From NCBI GenBank assembly GCA_905178155.1, contig CAJINV010000026.1, forward strand, positions 64,973-109,665: 44,693 nt of DNA. The letters run 5' to 3'. This stretch comes from Amoebophrya sp. A120 (lineage: Eukaryota > Sar > Dinophyceae > Syndiniales > Amoebophryaceae). Below are positions 12,101 through 24,100 of this stretch, one piece after another. The number at the start of each line of letters is the position of its first letter. Position 1 is the stretch's first letter. The translations under genes and the position numbers were made by a program. The notes beneath the pieces were generated by a model. The model saw only the letters and a program-made list of their open reading frames with translations. It was not told the origin of the DNA and did no database searches.

Positions 12101-15100
12101 TGAGTCGTGCCCTGATGGGTAACATAGTTAGAGAGTCTTGCGCTTCTTGGAATACAAATTTTGTCGGGTTTCAGTGCGGTTTGTGGCTCCGGAACTTGTC
12201 ACGCGTAATCCTGTGAGAGTACTAGGCGAGATAAAGTTAAAAGCGCTCTTCTTATGCATCACAGATTTCCATATTCTATTGATTGCAACCTTTGAGATTG
12301 TAAACAACATTTGAGCAGGTCATAGTCAAGAGCACCAGCTTCTTCCCGCCAGTGGGGCATACCCAATTCGTCCTGTCATCGAGGCGCTTCTTGTCGATCG
12401 CGTTCAATGATTTGACGTCGTTGTCCTTCGTCAGCGCAGACACGTCGTAGTGCCTCGTGTCGGCGAATTTTTTCAGGTACTTTTCCTCCTTATCGTCCAG
12501 CGCCGGTTTGTCTGCGGCTCCCGCGGCGTTGTCGTAAAAATCGTCCGGCGAACTCGCGCCGGTATCAAATGCAAATTTGTCTGGGTCTGGAAGAATGCAA
12601 CTTGTGATGCTTGGTTTGGATTCCAAAAAACTCTGGATTGCATGAGCAACAAAGGCAATGTAATTGTTGCTACGCGGAGAGGTGGGCATTTGTCATGCGG
12701 AGTAGGCATCAAGAAGCCCTCAAAAAATCTGTAATGCTAGGGCAGGCATCACAGACATCATGGCTCATGCAAAACGCGCATGACACGTCTCAGAATCCTC
12801 CAGACCCAGACATATTTGCAATGCATAGCCGCCCTGATTCGGCAAAATCTTCGCCGCCGCTGCGGAAGCTTTTGACCATAACTTTTGCCGTTCCTTCTTA
12901 TCGCAAGAAAAAACTGTTTCACTGTGAACTTGTGATGCAGAAAATGGATCGCAGACGTGTGTGTCATGCTACACATGCACGCCAATGGATTTCTAGCTGT
13001 GTTTTCCCTTAGGAACCCCGCATGACAGATTTTCAGTGTCATGCGTAACAAACTTGTGATGCAGATTTTGCAAAATCACCACAGTGAAACAGTTTTTTCG
13101 TGGGATACTTCTTGGCGGACCGGCTTTGCGTGTAGTTGTCCTGGCTGTAGGCCTATGGATTGCAAAAATGTCTGGGTCTGGAAGGTTGGAACTTCTTGGT
13201 TGGTTGGTTGGATAGCGCCTGTCGCCGGTGCAGGTCCCGCCCTCCATCGATTGCGATCCGGAGTAGCCGGAACACAAGGCCCTAGTGGCACAATCGATCG
13301 ACGAAGCCCTTCTTGTGATGCTAAGTTTGGACTCTAAAAAATTCTGTATTGCATGACCAGCAAAAGGAGTCCGGTTTGTGCTACGCGTGGAGGGCATTTG
13401 TCATGCGGAATAGGTATCAGGAAGGCCTCTAAAGATCTGTGATGCTAGGGCTTCCATGACAGACATTCTGTGTCATGCAAAAACACCATAACAAATTTCG
13501 GATTCTTGCAGACCCAGACATTTTTACATTTGATAAGGCCCCGCCTTGCGAAGCCGCGACCAGATCGTCGTTTTCCGGGAGCATGCGCTCGAAGACGCCC
13601 TGTGAGAGTGCACTACTCCCCCTCCCCTTCATTTGTGATGTTGCTCAAACAGCAATACAAGCGTCGGCAAGAATGCAGGTTTTGCATGACAAAGTCACCC
13701 GGGATTGTACTGCTGCTTGAGCTTCCGGAACTTGTCATGCGAAGAGTGCCAAGAGGCAAAGGATAGATTTTGTATTTTGCATGACAAATGAGGGGGAGAT
13801 GGAGAGGTGCACTCTCATACGCCCTGCTCCAGGTACAGGAGAGCCCGCGCGTGGGCCCCGATCCGTTCGGCTGCCTGGACTAAGCTGCCGCGGTTCAAGG
13901 ATTGCAGGATAGTGTTCAGGCGCTTCAAAAGTTTCAGGTTGTTGTTCATGGCGTCGCAGATGATGCGCGGGTTGAGATATCGAGGGGGGAAACTGTGGTC
14001 CCCACAACCTTGTTAACTCGCAAAGAGAAAACTTGGGATGCAAGGGGACGAAGGCGTCGAAACAATCTAAAAAGTGATCGACTTCCTGAAGCGCAAACAG
14101 GATGAGTAACTATTTTTCCAGATCGGTTTTTTCTTGCCGATCTGGAAAATTCAAAAAGTTGCCCACTTCCTGAAGCGCAAACAGGATGAGTAACTCTTTT
14201 TCCAGAGCGGTTTTTTCTTGCCGATCTGGAAAATTCAAAAAGTTGCCGACTTCCTGAAGCGCAAACAGGATGAGTAACTATTTTTCCAGATCGGTTTTTT
14301 CTTGCCGATCTGGAAAATTCAAAAAGTTGCCCACTTCCTGAAGCGCAAACAGGATGAGTAACTCTTTTTCCAGAGCGGTTTTTTCTTGCCGATCTGGAAA
14401 ATTCAAAAAGTTGCCTACTTCCTGAAGCGCAAACAGGATGAGTAACTATTTTTCCAGATCGGTTTTTTCTTGCCGATCTGGAAAATTCAAAAAGTTGCCC
14501 ACTTCCTGAAGCGCAAACAGGATGAGTAACTCTTTTTCCAGAGCGGTTTTTTCTTGCCGATCTGGAAAATTCAAAAAGTTGCCTACTTCCTGAAGCGCAA
14601 ACAGGATGAGTAACTATTTTTCCAGATCGGTTTTTTCTCGCCGATCTGGAAAATTCAAAAAGTTGCCCACTTCCTGAAGCGCAAACAGGATGAGTAACTA
14701 TTTTTCCAGATCGGTTTTATCTTGCCGATCTGGAAAATTCAAAAAGTGGCCCACTTCCTGAAGCGCAAACAGGATTAGTAACTATTTTTCCAGATCGGTT
14801 TTTTCTTGCCGATCTGGAAAATTCAAAAAGTTGCCCACTTCCTGAAGCGCAAACAGGATGAGTAACTATTTTTCCAGATCGGTTTTATCTTGCCGATCTG
14901 GAAAATTCAAAAAGTGGCCCACTTCCTGAAGCGCAAACAGGATTAGTAACTATTTTTCCAGATCGGTTTTTTCTTGCCGATCTGGAAAATTCAAAAAGTT
15001 GCCCACTTCCTGAAGCGCAAACAGGATGAGTAACTATTTTTCAAGAAGTGCTCGATGCACTTCCTGAAGCTGAAAAACTAGCTTTTTTCGACCGGCAAGA

Positions 15101-18100
15101 TATAGCGAGTATCTGTTAGCACTCTTTTTCAAGGTGAGCAAAGCTGTGGGGACATTTTGTTTGCAGGTGATACGATCCACTGTCCGGTAATTCCGTCACG
15201 GTCCATCTCCAGCAGTTTGCTCCGTATTTCCCCTATGCATTGCAAATGCCCCTGAGTCCTCGGGAATAGAAGTTGAACTTATGATGCTGGTGTTGCATTT
15301 CCGTAGAGTCTGTATATTTGCCCAGCCAGAAAAAGCGGCGCCGCCTTTATTGTGCATGCCAAGAGAAAAGTAGAGAAGTTTCATTTTGCAATGCGGGCTA
15401 CCACATATGAGTAGATTGAGGGCAGCTACAGAGCGAAAGAACGGGTCATACTTACAATCTGGGTAGTGCTGCACTGGAATGATGTGTCTGACTCGTCCAC
15501 GACTCAGCGTCACAAGTTCAGTTTCCCGACCCAAACATAGCACTGCACTGTGGATACTCCCCTGAGGCTCCCACGTTTCGGAATCGATGACAAAATTCCC
15601 TTCACAACAAATCATTTCTTGTTCAACTGAAAGACCGTCCAGCCAGGTTATGAACTAGGAGTAGGAAAAAGTTGGAAAAGCAGTTTCCTAGGAGTTGCAG
15701 CTGCATGCATACACGAGACTTCATCTTAACAGTTCATCTCGACCACGTCCACCTCCACGTCCACCCAATCGTACTCTACAAAATATGTTGACCGTTTAGC
15801 GTTTAGCCCGCGTGCTGCGTCTAACCTAAAAAGGCGCTTTTTATGAAAATTCGCAAATTCGCCAGGCCCGGATACTGCAAAACGCATCGAAAAAAAAAAT
15901 CGCCTCCCCGCCACGTGTGAGGCCCCCATCGGGTGGTCAAAATGGCGAGTGACCTCAAACACCCAGGAATGAAATGGTCCCCCATGATGCATTTAAACAG
16001 AATTCTGCGCACGACACAGACCTGAAAGAAACGACGATCCGGGCAGGTCCCCAAATCGAATGGTAGACGACACAATAGGGCGTGGGCGTGTGAAACGGGC
16101 ATGACAAAGACAAGCTCGTCTTCGTTGCTAGTAAATGCAATAAACTGTGCTTCTTAAAACTGCTTTTTCGTTTTCCATTTTCCAACATAAACGATCGCAG
16201 CAAATCCACGACCTCGAATACCGCCGAGTTCGCTATGACCTGCTCAAGTGCTACAATCTAAAGTGCTGTTACAACGAATAGAATCTTTCTGTATTTTGCT
16301 ATTTGTCTTGCATGAGCAGCATGACAGACACACAGAATGTTTCACTTTTTCGCAATACAAGTTTCGCCGGAATCCCATGCGGTTTGGGACTCCAGAACTT
16401 GTCATGCGTAGTCCACTGAGAGTAGGCCAGATCATCCAGTTTTTGCATCACAAATCTGCATCTCTCTTGTAGCGTTTGAGATTGAAGAAATACCTGAGCA
16501 AGGCATATTCGCTTCCACGTTATCCAGCTCCAACAGCTGTTCCAGCCGTAGCCGCAAATCCTGCAGCGCACTGGTCGCGGACTTCAGGAAGCTTTGTCCT
16601 GACGCTTCCGACTGCAGGTTGTCGCTGGTCGTGGTGTTGGCCGGCTTCAGTTTGTTGTTCACTTTGGAACGGGACGAGGTGAGGATATTACCTCCCGAGA
16701 CATCTCCGAAGGCGCCGGGAACATTGCCCATGCCCGTCAACGGGTTTATGATGCCGCCCGCTGCACCGGAAATCCCCCCGCTCGCCGTGCTGGCGTAATT
16801 CGATAGAGACGGCGTCGCTTTCGCCTTCTGCACGAGGATAATACGCAGTAGAAACGGCGCAAGGTACCTGGCTAACGCCAGGTTGTGCGTTTTGATGACC
16901 GGGTAGCAACCGATGAAAATTTGCGCGGAATGGTAAGTGATAGCCGCGTTGTTGAACAGCGTCTCGTTCTTTTCCTTCGCAAGGATGTTAACCTGGATAA
17001 TCATCCACCCGACGAGTTGCCGGAAGTTGGTGCATTTACTGCTCGTGTACTTCGCAATTTCGTCCTTGCTAAAAGCGTTGGAATTCGTGGTGCCAGGCGT
17101 TTCCAGCGGTTTGTTGTCGAACGGACTTTGCTTTTTCGACTTGTCGTTTCCGAATATGGACCGTACAAAAATTTTTCGCCTAGTCAGTGATTTCCTGGCT
17201 TTGCATCAGAAAATTCCTTGGCGTCGTGCCTTTTATTTGTCTTGTATTGCAGAAACACTAAAGGGGTGGAATCGGAATTCACTAAACGCTAATTAGTTTG
17301 ACTGTGATGCGTTTCTACGCATGACACACATTTTTGTGTTGCACAAGTGCCTATGAGTGCTGACCATGGTGAACTTTTCTTTGTTCTTGGATACCGAATT
17401 TCGGCGTTTTGTTATTCGCGGAAGAGGACGCGGAGGCGGAGTATACAATGCAAAAGTGTCTGGGTCTGGAAGGATGCGATTGCGGGCTTGAACTTGTGAT
17501 GCATGCTTAGATCAGACAAAAATCTGTCATGCTTGGACAGCGAAACGGCCTTCTTTTCCTGTCGCCGAAAGAAGGCGTTTGCCATGCGGATTAGGCATTG
17601 GGAAACCGTTTCAAAACCTGTCATGCTAGGCCTTGCGTGGCACACCTTCTGTGTCAACCAGACACAGCATCGCAAATCTCAGCAATCTTCCAGACCCAAA
17701 CATATTTGCATTTGATACGGAGCTTGGGTTGTCACCATTGCCCGCAGCTTTACTTCCCGTCCTTTTGCTCGCCTTGCTCGCTCCAACAATCTCCTCTTCG
17801 TCGATGACATCCATGGGCCCTTGGAAATCGTATGCATTGCAAATAGGTATCGCACTCGTATAAATGCATGACAAACAAGGCCCACCCGAGCGTGGGGACA
17901 GGGTCCCCACGCTGGGGCCTTGTGCCCGTCCCTAGTGGCGCTAGTGGGGGAAGGGTGTTCGACATCGGGGCAGACAGCGTCCGCCCCTCGCCTCACACCA
18001 GGCGCGCACGTGGTGGCTCAGTGCGCGAAGCACTAGTGGGGGAAGGGTGTTCGGCATCGGGGCGGACAGCGTCCGCCCCTCGCCTCACACCAGGCGCGCG

Positions 18101-21100
18101 CATAGTGGCTTAGTGCGCGAAGCACTAGTGGGGGAAGGCAGGGCGTTCACCCGTCGCGGTCACCTCTCAAGGTCACCTGTCAGGGTCACCCGTCGAGGTA
18201 ACCTGTCGAGGTCACCTGTCGAGGTCACCTGTCGAGGTCGCCTGTCAAGGTCGCCTGTCAAGGTCACCTGTCGCCGGGGGTATGCGTTACCAGAACCCGG
18301 AAGTCAAGCAATGTAAATATTAATTCCCTCAGCATGAGAAATGAAATTTGTATTGCGGATTTACCTTCAGAAAATGAAAAAAACTTGTAATGCATGACTG
18401 CAATTACTACGTCGAGTACGATACTTTTGCACAGGATAAATCGTGCAGCCCTGCAATCACGTCTTCCCCGGGTGGGACCTCCGTGCCCCTCCCGCGCAAT
18501 TGATACGAGCTGGTCAGGAACGGCAGGAGCTGCTTCTTTACATCCTCGCTGAAATTGCCCATAACCCTTTTTTTCAGGTCACTGGGTGGCAAATTTTTGA
18601 AATATTTGTTCCCCGTCGTCGCTATGCAAGGATAATTTCCTGTACTGTGCGTCAGCAGGAGGTCAATCTCAATGCTTATAAATATATAATCCTTACATGA
18701 TATCCCGTTGTAACTAGAAAAAAAAGCACTACAAATTTCGCTCATACGGTAGAGCCAACGAGAGTAAGTACAACTACGATTTTCCATGCAAGGCAAACAC
18801 CATTGGCACATGTGCAGATGAAATTTTCTCTTGGATAGCCGTGTTATTTCTACCGTTCCCCCTGCCACCGGCAGAGGCTTGCAGCTTTTGCTCCCTTTCC
18901 ACCCTCTGCTCATCCACGTGCGCCGCGTTGGTGACATCACGGAGGACCTTCAAGATCTGCTGCGCCGCATAGTGGTACACTTTATCTTTCGCCAAGTTTG
19001 GCGCGATGAAGTCGCGGAGGATCACGATGCAGATTTGCTTCTCGCAGTGCTGCGTGAAAATCCGGTACTGCTCTTCCAGCACCCAGATCCGCTTCGGGTA
19101 CTGGTTCGATTGCGCCATCTCCTGCTGCAGCAGGACGTTGTTGCTGACGAAGGGCAGGCCGCCGCGGTGCCCCAGTTGCTCCTTTGAAAGCCGATTTTTG
19201 ATGCTGTGCGTAACCATCTTTTTCACCTGGTTGTCGTTCATCTTCCGGTTGGTTTCCGTGAACGCAATGCACCGTGGGTCCTCGGACAGGGATTGCGACC
19301 AGAGGATGTTGACCTCCCGCTTCAAAATGTGCTGGTCAAAGTTCGCGCCGTTCGGAATGATTTCCAGCGCGTGAACGGTGTCAGAAGGAAAAAGCGCTGC
19401 CGCTATGTTGAATTTCGAAAACAGGAAAGCCACTGGCCCCGGGCCTGGGTGCGGGTTCTTCCACAGAGGCAGGCGCGCTCGCGCAATCCACACAGCAAAC
19501 GAAGGGGCCCGGCCGCCCAGTCACTCAGACGGGGCCGGGCGGCCTCGTCGCGACGGACTCTGATCAGAGTCCAGCAAGATGCTAGCTTGGGGCCTCTCCA
19601 AGATCAGAAGCCACCCCCAAAACGCCGCAGAGCTTTGTCGAGTTTTTGCAGCGTTGGAAAAAATCACCAGAGGGGGTTTTGTGTGATTTGCAACCCGCAA
19701 AAGCTTCGCGCGGAAGCGCCCAAAACCCAGCCGAGCCCCGGAGAGCATCGAAAAGGAATTTCCGAAGTCGAGCCGGCCAGCTTTTTTGTCGAGTTTTTGC
19801 AGCGTTGGAAAAATCATCAGAGGGGGTTTTGTGTGATTTGCAACCCGCAAAAGCTTCGCGCGGAAGCGCCCAAAACCTAGCCGAACCCCGGAGAGCCTCC
19901 AAAGGAATTTCCGGAGTCGAGCCGGGCAGCTTTTTTGTCGAGTTTCTGCAGCGTTGGAAAAATCATCAGAGGGGGTTTTGTGTGATTTGCAACCCGCAAA
20001 AGCTTCGCGCGGAAGCGCCCAAAACCTAGCCGAACCCCGGAGAGCCTCCAAAGGAATTTCCGGAGTCGAGCCGGGCAGCTTTTTTGTCGAGTTTCTGCAG
20101 CGTTGGAAAAATCATCAGAGGGGGTTTTGTGTGATTTGCAACCCGCAAAAGCTTCGCGCGGAAGCGCCCAAAACCTAGCCGAACCCCGGAGAGCCTCCAA
20201 AGGAATTTCCGGAGTCGAGCCGGGCAGCTTTTTTGTCGAGTTTCTGCAGCGTTGGAAAAATCATCAGAGGGGGTTTTGTGTGATTTGCAACCCGCAAAAG
20301 CTTCGCGCGGAAGCGCCCAAAACCTAGCCGAACCCCGGAGAGCCTCCAAAGGAATTTCCGGAGTCGAGCCGGGCAGCTTTTTTGTCGAGTTTCTGCAGCG
20401 TTGGAAAAATCATCAGAGGGGGTTTTGTGTGATTTGCAACCCGCAAAAGCTTCGCGCGGAAGCGCCCAAAACCTAGCCGAACCCCGGAGAGCCTCCAAAG
20501 GAATTTCCGGAGTCGAGCCGGGCAGCTTTTTTGTCGAGTTTCTGCAGCGTTGGAAAAATCATCAGAGGGGGTTTTGTGTGATTTGCAACCCGCAAAAGCT
20601 TCGCGCGGAAGCGCCCAAAACCTAGCCGAACCCCGGAGAGCCTCCAAAGGAATTTCCGGAGTCGAGCCGGGCAGCTTTTTTGTCGAGTTTCTGCAGCGTT
20701 GGAAAAATCATCAGAGGGGGTTTTGTGTGATTTGCAACCCGCAAAAGCTTCGCGCGGAAGCGCCCAAAACCTAGCCGAACCCCGGAGAGCCTCCAAAGGA
20801 ATTTCCGGAGTCGAGCCGGGCAGCTTTTTTGTCGAGTTTCTGCAGCGTTGGAAAAATCATCAGAGGGGGTTTTGTGTGATTTGCAACCCGCAAAAGCTTC
20901 GCGCGGAAGCGCCCAAAACCTAGCCGAACCCCGGAGAGCCTCCAAAGGAATTTCCGGAGTCGAGCCGGGCAGCTTTTTTGTCGAGTTTCTGCAGCGTTGG
21001 AAAAATCATCAGAGGGGGTTTTGTGTGATTTGCAACCCGCAAAAGCTTCGCGCGGAAGCGCCCAAAACCTAGCCGAACCCCGGAGAGCCTCCAAAGGAAT

Positions 21101-24100
21101 TTCCGGAGTCGAGCCGGGCAGCTTTTTTGTCGAGTTTCTGCAGCGTTGGAAAAATCATCAGAGGGGGTTTTGTGTGATTTGCAACCCGCAAAAGCTTCGC
21201 GCGGAAGCGCCCAAAACCTAGCCGAACCCCGGAGAGCCTCCAAAGGAATTTCCGGAGTCGAGCCGGGCAGCTTTTTTGTCGAGTTTCTGCAGCGTTGGAA
21301 AAATCATCAGAGGGGGTTTTGTGTGATTTGCAACCCGCAAAAGCTTCGCGCGGAAGCGCCCAAAACCTAGCCGAACCCCGGAGAGCCTCCAAAGGAATTT
21401 CCGGAGTCGAGCCGGGCAGCTTTTTTGTCGAGTTTCTGCAGCGTTGGAAAAATCATCAGAGGGGGTTTTGTGTGATTTGCAACCCGCAAAAGCTTCGCGC
21501 GGAAGCGCCCAAAACCTAGCCGAACCCCGGAGAGCCTCCAAAGGAATTTCCGGAGTCGAGCCGGGCAGCTTTTTTGTCGAGTTTCTGCAGCGTTGGAAAA
21601 ATCATCAGAGGGGGTTTTGTGTGATTTGCAACCCGCAAAAGCTTCGCGCGGAAGCGCCCAAAACCTAGCCGAACCCCGGAGAGCCTCCAAAGGAATTTCC
21701 GGAGTCGAGCCGGGCAGCTTTTTTGTCGAGTTTCTGCAGCGTTGGAAAAATCATCAGAGGGGGTTTTGTGTGATTTGCAACCCGCAAAAGCTTCGCGCGG
21801 AAGCGCCCAAAACCTAGCCGAACCCCGGAGAGCCTCCAAAGGAATTTCCGGAGTCGAGCCGGGCAGCTTTTTTGTCGAGTTTCTGCAGCGTTGGAAAAAT
21901 CATCAGAGGGGGTTTTGTGTGATTTGCAACCCGCAAAAGCTTCGCGCGGAAACCCCAAAACCTAGCCGAACCCCGGAGAGCCTCCAAAGGAATTTCCGGA
22001 GTCGAGCCGGGCAGCTTTTTTGTCGAGTTTCTGCAGCGTTGGAAAAATCATCAGAGGGGGTGTCGTGTGATTTGCAAACCGCAAAAGCTTCGCGCGGGAG
22101 CGCCCAAAACCTAGCCGAACCCCGGAGAACCTCAAAAGGGGTCTCCGGAGTCGAACCGGGCGGCTTTTTTGTCGAATTTTTGCTGCGTCCCTTGCGTCCC
22201 CCTCTGATACATACTGTGATATATAATCAAGCCGATCCGGGCCGGCCCACGGAGAACCTCGGGTCTCTCGATAAAAAATGCAGAAGTGAAAAGATGGCAC
22301 TAGCTTTTTCCTTCTGATAGATACTCCTGGAGGCCTTCAAATTCGCGAGGCTTTGCGCCGACGGCTGGTGCTGCATCCCGGGTACGTCCGCTGCCTGGTT
22401 CGCAGCAAGAGTCGTAGAGGCAGCGGCGTCTTTCTGCGCCGCTAGTGCGGTCGCATTCCCTGCAGCGGCGGGGACTTGCTGCACGATCTGCAGTTGCTGG
22501 GACCGCTCAAACTCCACCACCGTCTGCAAGTCCATGGCACCGACCAAACCGAAAACGCTGGCGCACAGCACTTGGTCCTGCATCTCCCGCTTCGTGCAGA
22601 AGTGCTGCTGTTGCTGCGTGATACCAGTCGATACGTTTTTCGCCGCGCCCGTGGTCGCAAGTGCTGTGGTGCTGGCGTCCTCCGCCGCGGTGAATTCGTT
22701 TCCGTCTGGCTCGTCTTGAATCGAGTCTTCCTGGTTCGCGCCGGCGCCAGAGCTTGCAGAAGAACTTCCAACACTTCCGCTGCCGACCGACCGTACTAAA
22801 GTCGTGTATCAAATGCAAATATGTCTGGGCCTGGAAGAATGCGAGATCTGTCATGCTAGTCTGTCACGACTCGTTAAATCTGTCATGCACGTTACCCAAG
22901 AGCCCCATTTTGCTGCCATGCAGAAACGCAGGCTGTCATGCAGAATAGGCAACACCTAGAAGCTCGAAAGCTTGTCATGCTGAGCCAGCACTTGTGGCCT
23001 CTTCATGATACGCCACCCAGCATCACAAGTTTCCAGACCCAGACATTTTTACAATCCATATCGTGGAAATCTTCACCATCAAACGCAGCATGTTCTGCAC
23101 CGCCGCCGGGTGTCTGTCTTTAAACATTTCGCATCAACTGCAAAAAGGTCTGGGTCTGGGAGATTGCGAGATTTGTCGTGCTAGCCTGGCATGTCGACTC
23201 GGAGCTCTGTATTGCTGTCATGCAAAAACGCAGTTTCTCATGCGGAGTACTCAACTCAGACCCACGGCAAACCTTATCATGCTGGGCAGCGCATTACAGT
23301 GCTTTTGCGATTCCCTCCTTTGCATCACAAGTTTCCAGACATCCAGGGATATTTGCAATCCATATTTCGAACAGGTCGACAATTTTGCCGTCACTCGTCT
23401 GCAAAATCAGCCGCTGGTCCAAATCCAGCAAGTTCCGGACTCGCTGCAGTGCCGCCGCGGTCCCGTGCTGCGGGTATCCTCAGGAAAAACGTCCCCACCC
23501 CAGAGTTGTCATGTTGGGAAGCTAAGGGCTGGGCGTCCCTGTCGTTCTCTAAACCTTAAAACGGTAGCCACGCAGATTTGCAATGACAAGGACATTTGTG
23601 ATGCGCATATTCATGGTAGACATTTCCAATCGTGTTTTGGAATTTGTGATGCTGTGAAAAGGATAAGCACATGGATCTGTGATGCGACTGCACTTGCTAG
23701 CCTGCACTACACTACGGAATGCAACTTGTCATGCGTGACTTACAAGACTCCTAGGTTTGTGTTGCAAAGTCCCCATCTTGACTATGGGGTGGGGACGTTT
23801 TTACACAGGATAGCGGGCTCTCGAGGTTCTCGATCACGTGCAGCATCTTCTGCTCGTAATATCCGGAGAAAAAACATCGTCCCTTGCAATTTTACATGAA
23901 CACTTGCAATTGCTTATGTGCATCCCGCCCACGAGAGGCATTTGCAATCCTCGCGTTTGGGCATTTGCAAAGAGGATATAGGAGATGGCTTCGTGATAGT
24001 GATACGACTGCCCTTTATAACGCGCACTACATCAATACAGAGCCGAACTTGTCATGTATGATTCCCAAAACTGTTCTAGATTTGTGTTGCAGAGTTCCCA

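Larger units (their letters stand above)
13993..16192 (-). other. conventional intron, about 2.2 kb
   Basis: Donor GATC/GTTTATG (16192) and acceptor CACAG/TTTCC (13993) fit the phase and give LLRS-FPPRYLNP. It contains an 84-bp satellite and about 1.1 kb of unique sequence with an unexplained minus-strand ORF. Confidence 0.6.

Noticed and set aside
14081-15045. Possible CRISPR array
   Set aside because: The 84-bp units are contiguous, without unique spacers, and the genome is eukaryotic.
19646-22317. Many identical ORFs of 74 and 107 codons on both strands
   Set aside because: Each is the open frame of one 149-bp satellite unit.
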